A stretch of 64,000 nt of DNA, taken from contig NZ_CP132507.1 in the NCBI RefSeq assembly GCF_032191775.1, positions 3,497,001 to 3,561,000 of the forward strand, given 5' to 3'. Shown piece by piece: positions 7,285-15,877 of this stretch. Under the pieces are notes generated by a model that saw nothing but the letters and a program-made list of their open reading frames with translations, searched no databases and was not told the DNA's origin. The stretch comes from Rhodoferax mekongensis (lineage in GTDB: Bacteria; Pseudomonadota; Gammaproteobacteria; Burkholderiales; Burkholderiaceae_C). The position numbers were made by a program, and so were the translations under genes. Numbering within the stretch: position 1 is the stretch's first letter; every line of letters begins with the position of its first letter.

Positions 7285-9213
7285 TTGAACGGCTCCAGCA
7301 AAAACAAGCGCTACCTGTTGTGGCTTGCCGTGGGCACGGGCGTGCTGGCGGTGGCCATGGCTATTTTGCTGGCCTTGCAGATCACCCAGAAACGGGCGAT
7401 CGAGCGGGCCAACGACCTGCGGGCAGACTCCATCACGGCGCTGGTGTTCCAGTTTGAGCGGGAGTTTTTGCGCTTTCGCCAGACGCTGGAGGCCAATGTG
7501 ATCCGAACCGGCGCCCCGGACACTGACAACCTGACCCTGCGCTATGACCTGTTTTTGAGCCGCCTCAACCTGCTGCGTGACAACCCGACCACCGACTTGA
7601 TTACCCACCGGGCTGAGTACAAAAAGGCCATGCCCCATGTGGAGCAGGTGGTTGCCATGGCGGACAAGGTGATGGCGGCAACGCCCCTGAACAAAAAAGA
7701 CCTGGCCGAACTGCTGAAGGAATTCAACACCGTAGGGGTGGATGTGCAGGCGCTGAGCCTGGCGGCCACCTCGGAGATTGCCGCCTTGCTGGAAAGCCAG
7801 GACAAGACGATGCTGGAGCAGAACAACCAGATCATTCGCCTGACACTGGCCCAGCTGATTTTTTTGCTGATTGCGGCTGCGGCCCTGGCCTTGCGCCAAC
7901 GCCGGCAGGAGCAGGAGCGCCAGGCCCTGGAGGACCTGACCCACGAACTGCGGGAAGCGCACTTCCGCGCTGAAGCCGCCAACCGGGGCAAGAGCCAGTT
8001 TTTGGCGAACATGAGCCACGAGCTGCGCACGCCGTTCAACGGCATGCTGGGCATGATGAGCCTGCTGGAAAGCACCCCGCTGACCACCGCGCAGGCCGAC
8101 TACATCAAAACGGCCAAAGGCTCCGCCAACCACTTGCTGACGCTCTTGAACGACATATTGGATGTATCAGCCCTGGAGTCCGGCAAGATGACGCTGAACC
8201 CCGAGCCGGTGCAGCTGTCAGCACTGCTCAACGAGGTGAACGCGCTGATGAACCCGCTGGCCGTGGAGAAGCAGCTGAAGTTCTCCATCATCGTGCAAGC
8301 GGAGTTGCCGGCCTGGGTGCTGGCGGACGCCACGCGCTTGAAGCAGATTCTGTTCAATCTGGTGAACAACGCACTGAAGTTCACCGACCACGGTGGTGTG
8401 ACGCTCACCGTCGTCTCCCGCCCGCGCACTGATGGCAACACCGGCTTGGCCTTTTTGGTGGAAGACACCGGTATCGGCATGGATGACCATGTGTTGTCCC
8501 GCCTGTTCCAGCGCTTTTACCAGGTGGACGGTGGGCTGGCCCGCAAGTTTGGCGGCACTGGCCTGGGACTGGAAATTTCGCAAACCCTGGCCCGCATGAT
8601 GGGGGGCGCGATTGAGGTGGAAAGCACGCTGGGCAAGGGCTCGGTGTTCACCCTGCATCTGCCCTTTACCACTTGCCCTGCCCCTCCTGCGGCCGCAGCG
8701 CCGGTGAACATTCAATCGTTCACCAAGCCCGCGCCCGTGGCCGCGCCCACCGATGCGTCTACAAGCGAGGCAAGCGCACCAGCAACCGATGCACCGCCGC
8801 CTTTGAACGCGCTGCGCGTGCTGGTGGCAGAAGACCACCCGGTGAACCGCAAGTTTGTGGGCATTTTGTTGGACAAGATGGGCTGCAAAGCCACCTTCTG
8901 CGAAAACGGTCAGCTGGCGGTGGAAGCCGCCGAGCGCGAAATGTTTGACCTCGTGCTGATGGACGTGCACATGCCCATCATGGACGGGCTGACGGCCACC
9001 CGCACCATCCGCGCGATGAACGGCCCGATGGCGCAGGTGCCCATCATCGTGCTGACGGCGGACGTGATGAACGACGCCAAAGAGCAGGCGCTGGCCGCCG
9101 GGGTGAACGACTTTGTGACCAAGCCGGTGCAAATCGGCCAGCTGCAAGCAGCCATGCAAAAGTGCTTGGCTGCTGCAAATGCAGCGCCGTCAGGTGCGGC
9201 GGCGCAGGCCTAA
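7285..9213 (+). CDS. Membrane hybrid histidine kinase with receiver domain
   Basis: A 642-residue sensor. Transmembrane helices at about residues 11-31 and 184-203 bracket a periplasmic helical domain of about 150 residues. Then come a short coiled coil, the phospho-acceptor box NMSHELRTP (H245), and a HATPase with N box NLVNNALKF, G1 EDTGIGM and G2 GGTGLGL. A Pro/Ala linker leads to a receiver with VAEDHPVNRK and the phosphorylated LMDVHMPIMDG Asp (D560). No Hpt domain is present, unlike the relative at 32734-35133. A TTG at 7285 is the only start that keeps the first membrane helix whole; a weak GGG site precedes it. It forms a pair with the upstream periplasmic protein. Its end overlaps the opposing gene by 24 bp. 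Confidence 0.93.
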   Translation: MNGSSKNKRYLLWLAVGTGVLAVAMAILLALQITQKRAIERANDLRADSITALVFQFEREFLRFRQTLEANVIRTGAPDTDNLTLRYDLFLSRLNLLRDNPTTDLITHRAEYKKAMPHVEQVVAMADKVMAATPLNKKDLAELLKEFNTVGVDVQALSLAATSEIAALLESQDKTMLEQNNQIIRLTLAQLIFLLIAAAALALRQRRQEQERQALEDLTHELREAHFRAEAANRGKSQFLANMSHELRTPFNGMLGMMSLLESTPLTTAQADYIKTAKGSANHLLTLLNDILDVSALESGKMTLNPEPVQLSALLNEVNALMNPLAVEKQLKFSIIVQAELPAWVLADATRLKQILFNLVNNALKFTDHGGVTLTVVSRPRTDGNTGLAFLVEDTGIGMDDHVLSRLFQRFYQVDGGLARKFGGTGLGLEISQTLARMMGGAIEVESTLGKGSVFTLHLPFTTCPAPPAAAAPVNIQSFTKPAPVAAPTDASTSEASAPATDAPPPLNALRVLVAEDHPVNRKFVGILLDKMGCKATFCENGQLAVEAAEREMFDLVLMDVHMPIMDGLTATRTIRAMNGPMAQVPIIVLTADVMNDAKEQALAAGVNDFVTKPVQIGQLQAAMQKCLAAANAAPSGAAAQA

Positions 9214-10155
9214 CAAGCCGTGGCCGGGCCGGCCGCGCTGCAGGTAGTCCATGGCAATGGGCTCCAGCGCGGCGGCTTGAATGCCCAGCTCTGACAACCC
9301 GGCCTCGATGCCGCTAGCCACGTTATCCACCTTCATTGAATCGAGGTTGTCGCCGCTCATGAGCGGCTCGCCGGGGGCGAGCTGCATCAAGGCGGCCTGC
9401 AATCGGCCCGCCCATTCAGGCAGCGGAATCACCGGGCGACCACGTCCCTCAGCAATGCCGGCCCACACCCCGGCGCCATGAACCAGCGCGCCCAAGGTAT
9501 AGACCTGCGGACCGCAAGCCTCCCACACACCGGTAGCCCCTGCCGCAGCACGTGATTGCACCAGGCGCACTACAGCACTGGCCACGTCTTCCACCCACAC
9601 CGGCTGAAAGCGCGCATGGGTACCTGCAAGCGGCATCAAGGGAAACACTTGCTGCAGCTTGGCAAACATGTTCAAAAACTTGTCTTCCGCCCCGAAGATG
9701 ACGCTGGGGCGCAGCACTGACACGGCCAAGGCAGGGTGACTCAAGGCCAGCTCGCCGCGGGATTTGCTGCGCAGGTAGCGCGACGGCGCTGCGTCCGGTT
9801 GCTGGGGGTTGGCACCCAGCGCGCTGACATGCACCACGTGCGGCAAACCGGCAGCCACTGCAGCATGGGCCAGCTTGGCGGGCAGGTCCACATGGACTTT
9901 CTGAAATGCAGCCTCGGAGCCATGCAGGATGGCGACCAGATTCACCACCGCATCGTGCCCGGCCAGCGCCTGCTGCAAGGCCAGGGGATCATGGACATTG
10001 AGCTCGGCCACCGTGACCGTGGGCAGGGTTTGCAGCTCACGCGCATTGACGGCGCGCCGTGTGGCCACTGTGACCGTGTAGCCTTGCTTGACCAGTTTCT
10101 GGACCACGTGGCGCCCGACGAAGCCGGTGCCACCGAGAACAAAGATGTTTTTCAT
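9190..10155 (-). CDS. NAD(P)-binding atypical short-chain dehydrogenase (NDUFA9-like)
   Basis: A 321-residue protein opening with MKNIFVLGGTGFVGRHVV, the glycine-rich dinucleotide-binding turn of extended or atypical short-chain dehydrogenases. The strand-helix pattern VTVATRR, VAELNVHDPLAL and VVNLVAILHG supports an NAD(P)-binding Rossmann domain, followed by VSALGA and PSVIFGAED, typical of the complex I NDUFA9-like group. The start at 10155 puts the Rossmann strand at the N terminus; an upstream in-frame start would add 12 residues. The gene lies in line with murB (45 bases apart) and converges on the kinase gene. The substrate is unknown; a quinone- or lipid-linked role is only a guess. 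Confidence 0.88.
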   Translation of the reverse strand: MKNIFVLGGTGFVGRHVVQKLVKQGYTVTVATRRAVNARELQTLPTVTVAELNVHDPLALQQALAGHDAVVNLVAILHGSEAAFQKVHVDLPAKLAHAAVAAGLPHVVHVSALGANPQQPDAAPSRYLRSKSRGELALSHPALAVSVLRPSVIFGAEDKFLNMFAKLQQVFPLMPLAGTHARFQPVWVEDVASAVVRLVQSRAAAGATGVWEACGPQVYTLGALVHGAGVWAGIAEGRGRPVIPLPEWAGRLQAALMQLAPGEPLMSGDNLDSMKVDNVASGIEAGLSELGIQAAALEPIAMDYLQRGRPGHGLLGLRRRT

Positions 10156-10200
10156 GCAGACAGGGTAGCCCTTAAGCGAATCTGACTGCAAGCCAGGGGT

Positions 10201-11271
10201 TTAGATGACCACAGGCTCCGGCTCCAGCAGGATGCCGAAGCGCTCGTACACACTGGTTTGAATGGCTTTGGCCAGGGTCATGACTTCGCCGCCGGTGGCT
10301 CCGTTGCCGTCCACCCCGGCACCACGGTTCACCAGCACCAGCGCCTGCTTTTCATAGACGCCGGCCTGCCCCACCGATTTGCCTTTCCAGCCGCACGAAT
10401 CAATGAGCCAGCCGGCGGCCAGCTTGACCGAGCCGTTGTCCAGCCGGTAATGCACGACCTTGGGGTCGCGGGCGATGATGTCTTCGCACTGCTCGGCGGT
10501 GACCGTGGGGTTTTTGAAGAAGCTGCCAGCGTTGCCGATGACCGCAGGGTCCGGCAGCTTGGCGCGGCGCACTTCGCACACCCAGTCATAAATCTGGCGG
10601 GGGGTGGGCTCGGCAACACCATGTTCAGCCATCTTGCGCTCGATGTCGGCATAGCCCAGCACGGGCTTCCACACCTTGGGCAAGGCAAACCGCACCCGCA
10701 GAATCAAAGCGCGGTCTTTCAGGCCAAGCGGCTGGTGCATGTCCATTTCCCCGCTGCTGGCGTGCTTGAACACCGAGTCGCGGTAGCCAAAGGCGCATTG
10801 CGCGGCATTCAGGGTGAAGACCTGGCCGGTTTGCAGGTCGATGGCGTCCAGCGAGTCAAAGCGGTCTTGCAGCTCCACGCCATAGGCGCCCACGTTTTGC
10901 ACTGGCGAGGCGCCCACCGTGCCAGGAATCAGGGCCATGTTTTCCATGCCGGGCAGGTTCTGGTCCAGCGTCCAGGTCACGAAGTCGTGCCAGTTTTCGC
11001 CAGCGCCGGCTTCCACAATCACCGCTTTGGCGGTTTCGCCCACCACTTTGAGGCCCGGCACCTCGACCTTGAGCACCAAAGGCTTCACGTCACCGGTCAG
11101 CACGATATTGCTGCCACCACCCAGCACAAACTTGGGCGCGGCGGCCCATTCGGGGTCGGCCAACAGGTCCCGGACGTCCTGTTCGTGGGTGATTCGGGCC
11201 AGGGCATGGGCCTTGGCGACGATACGGAACGTGTTAAACGCCTGCAGGGGAATGTTTTTCTCGACTACCAT
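10201..11271 (-). CDS. murB: UDP-N-acetylenolpyruvoylglucosamine reductase
   Basis: MurB uses FAD and NADPH to reduce UDP-GlcNAc-enolpyruvate to UDP-MurNAc in cytoplasmic peptidoglycan synthesis. The 356-residue product begins with IPLQAFNTFRI, carries the FAD-binding LGGGSNIVLT near residue 50 and the GTVGASPVQNVGAYG loop, has the proton-donor serine in GNAGSFFKNP, and ends with GILLEPEPVVI containing the catalytic Glu. Length is as expected for type I MurB. It starts 37 bases from yajQ, which runs the other way, so the two share a short divergent promoter region. Confidence 0.96.
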   Translation of the reverse strand: MVVEKNIPLQAFNTFRIVAKAHALARITHEQDVRDLLADPEWAAAPKFVLGGGSNIVLTGDVKPLVLKVEVPGLKVVGETAKAVIVEAGAGENWHDFVTWTLDQNLPGMENMALIPGTVGASPVQNVGAYGVELQDRFDSLDAIDLQTGQVFTLNAAQCAFGYRDSVFKHASSGEMDMHQPLGLKDRALILRVRFALPKVWKPVLGYADIERKMAEHGVAEPTPRQIYDWVCEVRRAKLPDPAVIGNAGSFFKNPTVTAEQCEDIIARDPKVVHYRLDNGSVKLAAGWLIDSCGWKGKSVGQAGVYEKQALVLVNRGAGVDGNGATGGEVMTLAKAIQTSVYERFGILLEPEPVVI

Positions 11272-11308
11272 TCCCAGATTGTCTCATTGCATTTTTTAGA
11301 GCGAGCCC

Positions 11309-11815
11309 ATGCCCTCATTTGATACCGTATGCGAAGCCGACCTGGTCAAGGTCAAGAACGGCGTAGAAAACTCTGCCAAAGAAATCAGCACCCGCTTTGA
11401 CTTCAAGGGCACCTCTGCCAGCATTGAAATCAAGGACAAGGAAATCACCATCATTGGTGACGCAGACTTCCAACTGGAACAAATTCTGGACGTGCTGCGC
11501 AACAAACTCACCAAGCAAGGCGTGGATGTGCGCTTCCTCGACATCGGCGACATGCAGAAGATGGGTGGCGACAAGGTCAAACGCGTCGTGAAGGTGAAGG
11601 ACGGCATTCAGGCCGAGCTGGCCAAAAAGATTCAACGCCTCATCAAGGACAGCAAGATCAAGGTGCAAGCCGCGATTCAGGAAGAGAAAGTACGCGTCAC
11701 AGGCGCCAAGCGGGACGACCTGCAAGCCGCGATCGCGCTGATGAAGAAAGAGATGACCGGTGACAAGGGCGCGCTCAAAGACACGCCCCTGGATTTCAAC
11801 AACTTCCGCGACTGA
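11309..11815 (+). CDS. yajQ: YajQ family nucleotide-binding protein
   Basis: A 168-residue YajQ protein with the family's opening [17 protein letters not shown] and the repeated [11 protein letters not shown] and [10 protein letters not shown] segments. YajQ proteins are two ferredoxin-like domains; some Xanthomonas and Pseudomonas members bind cyclic di-GMP, but this has not been shown for every member. The stop codon overlaps the next ATG (TGATG), so it is translationally coupled to the retropepsin-like gene and probably to the degenerate HD-GYP gene after it. Confidence 0.95.
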   Translation: MPSFDTVCEADLVKVKNGVENSAKEISTRFDFKGTSASIEIKDKEITIIGDADFQLEQILDVLRNKLTKQGVDVRFLDIGDMQKMGGDKVKRVVKVKDGIQAELAKKIQRLIKDSKIKVQAAIQEEKVRVTGAKRDDLQAAIALMKKEMTGDKGALKDTPLDFNNFRD

Positions 11816-12459
11816 TGCGCACCGCCGCCCGCTTTCTGTTCGCCCTGCTTCTGGCCCCTGCTGTATGGAGCCAGACGGTAGCCATTAACGGAACGCTGGG
11901 CGACAAGGCGCTGCTGATTGTGGATGGCGGCTTCCCCAAAAGCGTGGCCATCGGCGCCACGCACCAGGGCGTGAAGGTGGTTTCCATGCAAGGAGACTCG
12001 GTGGTCATCGAAGTTGCCGGCAAACGCATGACGCTGCGGGTGGGCGATGCGCCGGCAAGTGTGGGCAGCACCGCCGGTCAGCAATCAAGCGGCTCACGCG
12101 TCGTGTTGACGGCGGGCCCCGGCGGTCACTTCACCAGTGAAGGCCAGATCAATGGCCGCGTGGTCAGATTCATGGTGGACACGGGAGCAACCGCGGTGTC
12201 CATGGGCGTGGCGGAAGCAGAGCGCATAGGTTTGAAATACCAGAACGGTGACCGCGTGCAAATGAGTACCGCCAACGGCGTAGTGCAAGGTTGGAAGATG
12301 ACGCTCGACAACGTGCGTTTGGGTGATGTGCTGGTGGGCGGGGTGGACGCCATCGTCTCGCCGGTATCCATGCCCTATGTACTGCTAGGCAACAGTTTTT
12401 TGAGCCGCTTCCAAATGAACCGGACCAATGACCAGATGGTGCTGGAAAAACGCTTTTGA
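11815..12459 (+). CDS. Retropepsin-like aspartic protease family protein
   Basis: A 214-residue secreted or membrane-anchored protein with an N-terminal signal (ARFLFALLLAPAVWSQ). The second half holds RFMVDTGATAVSMG, the catalytic DTG motif of clan AA retropepsin-like proteases, followed by VSMPYVLLGNSFLSRF, the second conserved element. The family usually has about this size and a periplasmic location. The ATG overlaps the yajQ stop by one base. Substrate unknown. Confidence 0.9.
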   Translation: MRTAARFLFALLLAPAVWSQTVAINGTLGDKALLIVDGGFPKSVAIGATHQGVKVVSMQGDSVVIEVAGKRMTLRVGDAPASVGSTAGQQSSGSRVVLTAGPGGHFTSEGQINGRVVRFMVDTGATAVSMGVAEAERIGLKYQNGDRVQMSTANGVVQGWKMTLDNVRLGDVLVGGVDAIVSPVSMPYVLLGNSFLSRFQMNRTNDQMVLEKRF

Positions 12460-13427
12460 CCAACAGCATGGACGTGCAGGACGAAAACGCTTACGAAGAC
12501 CTCTTGGGCCAATGGTCAGACCTGGAGTCCGGCCTTGGGGTGATTCTGGGCAGCCCGAATACGACCCAGCAATTTGCGCACCGGGTGCTGCAGTACGACC
12601 GTTGGATGCAAGGTCTGCTGCAACGGGACCCGGATGTGGGTCTGTATCTTTTATTCCAGCTCGCGAGCAATTCACCGGTGGGCTACAGCGCCTCCCACGC
12701 GCTGGTGTGCGCCGTACTGTGCCACTTGGTAGCGAACGAATTGAGGTTACCCCTCAAGCAACGCAACAGCTTGGTGCATGCGGCATTGACCATGAACGTG
12801 GCCATGACGGCGCTGCAGGACCAGTTAGCCACGCAAACCGAACGCCCCAACCAGGCGCAGCAGGATGCCATTCGTGCCCACCCCATCAAGGGTGCCATGA
12901 TGCTGGCCAATTTGGGAGTGGCAGATGATGACTGGCTGGACATCGTCTCCAGCCATCATGACGAGGCGGTAGACCGCAACACGCCGGATAACGACAACGG
13001 CGCCTTGCACCTCACGCGCATTTTGAAAGTGGTGGACCGCTACGCGGCCATGATCTCCCCGCGTGCTTCCCGTACTGGCCGTAGCGCCATTGAATCAGCC
13101 CGCTCGGTGATGGCACGTGCCACTGCAGGGGTTGACGAAATCGGCCAGGCGCTGGTGCGTGCGGTGGGCTTGTGCCCGCCCGGAACCTATGTACGGCTGG
13201 ACAATGATGAACTGGCAGTGGTGGTACGGCGCAGCATCAAGGCCAATCAGCCTTTTGTAGTGATCATCGGCAAGGCCAATGGGGAATTCCACAACAGCCC
13301 GCGCTTGCATGCCACGGGCGACACTCCCCCGCGCATCCGTTCGGCCCTGCCTTCGGTGGCGGTGCGCACACCGCTGAACCACTTTTATCTGCTTCAGCTG
13401 GGTAGCCAAGCCCTGAGCATGGCCTGA
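12456..13427 (+). CDS. Degenerate HD-GYP-type protein
   Basis: A 323-residue soluble protein with an HD-GYP outline: SHALVCAVLCHLV, IRAHPIKGAMML, SSHHDEAVD and VVDRYAAMISPR line up with the helices of cyclic-di-GMP phosphodiesterases. Where active enzymes carry the metal-binding HD dyad (LLHDIGK), this one reads LTMNVAM, and the GYP loop is also lost (RNTPDNDNG). It is therefore probably catalytically inactive and may be a binding or scaffold protein. The frame can start with TTG at 12456, overlapping the protease stop, or ATG at 12468; the choice is open. It is the third gene of a tight yajQ-protease cluster. Confidence 0.8.
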   Translation: MTNSMDVQDENAYEDLLGQWSDLESGLGVILGSPNTTQQFAHRVLQYDRWMQGLLQRDPDVGLYLLFQLASNSPVGYSASHALVCAVLCHLVANELRLPLKQRNSLVHAALTMNVAMTALQDQLATQTERPNQAQQDAIRAHPIKGAMMLANLGVADDDWLDIVSSHHDEAVDRNTPDNDNGALHLTRILKVVDRYAAMISPRASRTGRSAIESARSVMARATAGVDEIGQALVRAVGLCPPGTYVRLDNDELAVVVRRSIKANQPFVVIIGKANGEFHNSPRLHATGDTPPRIRSALPSVAVRTPLNHFYLLQLGSQALSMA

Positions 13428-13450
13428 ACCTGCCTCGCGGCTGCGGCGGC

Positions 13451-14092
13451 TTACTTGGCCGCTTCTTTCTTCTTGCCCAGTTTGGACTCTGTGCCTTTGA
13501 CCAGTCGGGAGATGTTTTCCGAGTGGCGCCAAATCAGAAAGATAGACATCACTGCAGTGGAGAGCAATAGGTTGCGGTCCGTTACCCACGCCACACCATC
13601 GCCAAAGGCGTAATACGCAGGCGCAAACAGAGCCGCCACCAAAGACGCCAAAGACGAGTAGCGGAAAGCATAGGCCACGATGAGCCAAGTGAGGCCTGTC
13701 GCCAGCGCCAGCCAGCCGCTGGTGGCGACCAACACACCCAGTGCAGTCGCCACACCTTTTCCACCCACAAACCTGAAGAACACCGGATACAGGTGGCCGA
13801 TGAAGGCCGCAAAACCTGCCAGGGCCATGGAGCCCTCGCCTAGGCCATAAGGCTGGCCCCACCACTGGATGGCCGCCACGGGCAACCAGCCTTTGACGGC
13901 ATCGAGCAGCAAGGTGACCACCGCGGCGGCCTTGGAGCCGGAGCGCAGCACATTGGTGGCACCGGGGTTTTTGCTGCCGTAGGTGCGCGGGTCGTTCAGG
14001 CCCATCACACGGCTGACGATGACGGCGAAGGACAAGGAGCCGATCAGGTAAGAGGCTACGGTAGCCAGCAAGGGGTACAGCACAGAATTCAA
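13451..14092 (-). CDS. plsY: Glycerol-3-phosphate acyltransferase
   Basis: PlsY, an inner-membrane enzyme, transfers an acyl group from acyl-phosphate to glycerol-3-phosphate, the first step of phospholipid synthesis. Family marks are [14 protein letters not shown] at the N terminus, the substrate loop [31 protein letters not shown] and a run of hydrophobic helices. I place the start at a TTG (13 codons into a longer frame opening with GTG at 14125) because GGAG lies 8 bases before it and the family begins there. The Lys-rich tail is typical. It follows ybaK on the same strand. Confidence 0.93.
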   Translation of the reverse strand: MNSVLYPLLATVASYLIGSLSFAVIVSRVMGLNDPRTYGSKNPGATNVLRSGSKAAAVVTLLLDAVKGWLPVAAIQWWGQPYGLGEGSMALAGFAAFIGHLYPVFFRFVGGKGVATALGVLVATSGWLALATGLTWLIVAYAFRYSSLASLVAALFAPAYYAFGDGVAWVTDRNLLLSTAVMSIFLIWRHSENISRLVKGTESKLGKKKEAAK

Positions 14093-14106
14093 AACAGGTT
14101 CTCCAA

Positions 14107-14598
14107 TCACTCTTCCAGCGCGCACTGTACAGGCTTGGCGCCCAGCAGTTGCACGCAGACTTGGGGGTCAATACCGACCAGATAACCACGCCGCCCACCA
14201 TTGATGCAGATACGGGGCAGCTCCAGGATGGTGGACTCAATAAACACAGGCATGGTCTTGCGCGTGCCGAATGGGGAGGTTCCGCCCACCAGATAACCGC
14301 TGTGACGATTGGCCACCTCCGGAGCACAAGGCTCTACCGACTTGGCGCCAATCTGGCGCGCCAGATTCTTGGTGGACACCTTGCGGTTGCCATGCATCAG
14401 CACCACCAGGGGCTTGGCGTCCTGGTCTTGCATGATCAGGGTTTTGACGACGGTAAACGGATCGAAGCCAAGCACCGCCGCGCTGTGCTGAGCGCCGCCA
14501 TGCTCCAGATATTCGTAGGGGTGCTCGGTGAATGCCACCTTATTCGCTTTGAGCAGCTGGGTGGCAGGGGTTTCAGAGACGTGGTCTTTTTTGGCCAT
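14107..14598 (-). CDS. ybaK: Cys-tRNA(Pro)/Cys-tRNA(Cys) deacylase
   Basis: YbaK hydrolyses Cys wrongly attached to tRNA-Pro, a cytoplasmic proofreading role. The 163-residue product has [19 protein letters not shown] at the N terminus, the conserved lysine region KTLIMQD, the [14 protein letters not shown] segment and [17 protein letters not shown], all standard for the YbaK/EbsC domain. It lies between tas and plsY on the same strand with short gaps, so the three may share a transcript. Confidence 0.94.
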   Translation of the reverse strand: MAKKDHVSETPATQLLKANKVAFTEHPYEYLEHGGAQHSAAVLGFDPFTVVKTLIMQDQDAKPLVVLMHGNRKVSTKNLARQIGAKSVEPCAPEVANRHSGYLVGGTSPFGTRKTMPVFIESTILELPRICINGGRRGYLVGIDPQVCVQLLGAKPVQCALEE

Positions 14599-14636
14599 AG
14601 GGGCGTATTTTCATACGCCTCGCGCCTCTGATCGCG

Positions 14637-15704
14637 TTACACCGCCGGATCGCGGATTTCCCAGCGGACTTCGTCGATTTTTTTGAGCAGCTCTTCAGGT
14701 AGCACCGTGCCCCAGGCGTCGATGTTCTGATCGAGTTGCTCCAAGGTGCGCACACCGATGATGGTGCTGGCCACCTGCCATTTGGTGTAACAGAAGGCCA
14801 GCGCCATCTGGCTGGGCGTGAAGCCGTATTCGCGGGCCAGGGCGTTGTATCTGCGCGCAGCCTTGAGCGCGTCGGGGCGACCCCAGCGCTGCTTGCGGGT
14901 GGACTCGAACTTGCGCAAGCGCACCTCGGGCGACACGTTCTCGCCGAGCAGACCTTCCTCGTCGTACTTACCAGTCAAAAGGCCAAACGCCAGCGGCGAG
15001 TAGGGCAAGAGCGACACACCCAGTCGGTGCAGGGTTTCGTCCAGGCCGTTTTCCACGGTGCGGGCCAGCAAGCCATAGTTGTTTTGGACGGAGGCAACGC
15101 GGGGCAGTCCATGCTGCTCTGCCAGGCGCACAAACTCGTGCACGCCATACGGCGTTTCATTCGACAAGCCAATGGCGCGCACCTTGCCGGCCTTGACCAG
15201 CGTGTCCATGGCGCGCAGTTGCTCTTCAATGGCGCTACCACCCACGTTTTCATTGGCGGGATTGAAGTACATGCCACCGAACATGGGCACGTGGCGCACC
15301 GGCCAGTGGATCTGATAGAGATCGATCACGTCGATGTTCATGCGCTTCAAGCTGCCATCGCAGGCGGCCACGATGTCTTCTGCAGTCAGGTTGCTGCTGC
15401 CGTTGCGCACCCAGTTCATGCCGCGCGAGGGGCCGGCCACTTTGGTGGCAATCACCAGCTTTTCGCGGACGCCGGGGTTGGCTTTGAGCCAATTGCCGAT
15501 GATTTTTTCGGTCAGGTTGAAGGTCTCCGCTCGCGGGGGCACCGAGTACATCTCGGCCGTGTCAATGAAGTTCACACCGCGCTCCAGCGAGCGGCTCAGG
15601 ATGGCGTGGGAGGTGGGTTCATCGACCTGCTCTCCGAATGTCATGGTGCCCAGGCAGATGGGAGTTACGCGCAGATCGCTTTGACCAAGGGGTACAAGAT
15701 TCAT
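14637..15704 (-). CDS. tas: NADP(H)-dependent aldo/keto reductase, Tas-like
   Basis: A 355-residue aldo/keto reductase. LGTMTFGEQ at the N terminus, the catalytic region FIDTAEMYSVPPR with Asp and Tyr, the catalytic Lys in VIATKVAGPSRG, and YQIHWPVRHVP match the E. coli Tas group closely. The C-terminal WQVASTIIGVRTLEQL binds NADP(H). The ATG at 15704 matches the family start; 51 further upstream codons in frame are not needed. The natural substrate is unknown. Confidence 0.92.
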   Translation of the reverse strand: MNLVPLGQSDLRVTPICLGTMTFGEQVDEPTSHAILSRSLERGVNFIDTAEMYSVPPRAETFNLTEKIIGNWLKANPGVREKLVIATKVAGPSRGMNWVRNGSSNLTAEDIVAACDGSLKRMNIDVIDLYQIHWPVRHVPMFGGMYFNPANENVGGSAIEEQLRAMDTLVKAGKVRAIGLSNETPYGVHEFVRLAEQHGLPRVASVQNNYGLLARTVENGLDETLHRLGVSLLPYSPLAFGLLTGKYDEEGLLGENVSPEVRLRKFESTRKQRWGRPDALKAARRYNALAREYGFTPSQMALAFCYTKWQVASTIIGVRTLEQLDQNIDAWGTVLPEELLKKIDEVRWEIRDPAV

Positions 15705-15877
15705 GGGAAATGCCGAAGTAAAAAGGGTTGGATAAATGCCAGCGCGCGCAGTATCCCACGCAACGTCATTCGGTGCAGGGATAACCCTTGCGTGCGGGAA
15801 GTCGCAACGCGCTAGCATTTGTTCGTCGTGAAAACAATAACCCCTGCAACCCTCCACGTTAGCAAGGTGTAACCGCT

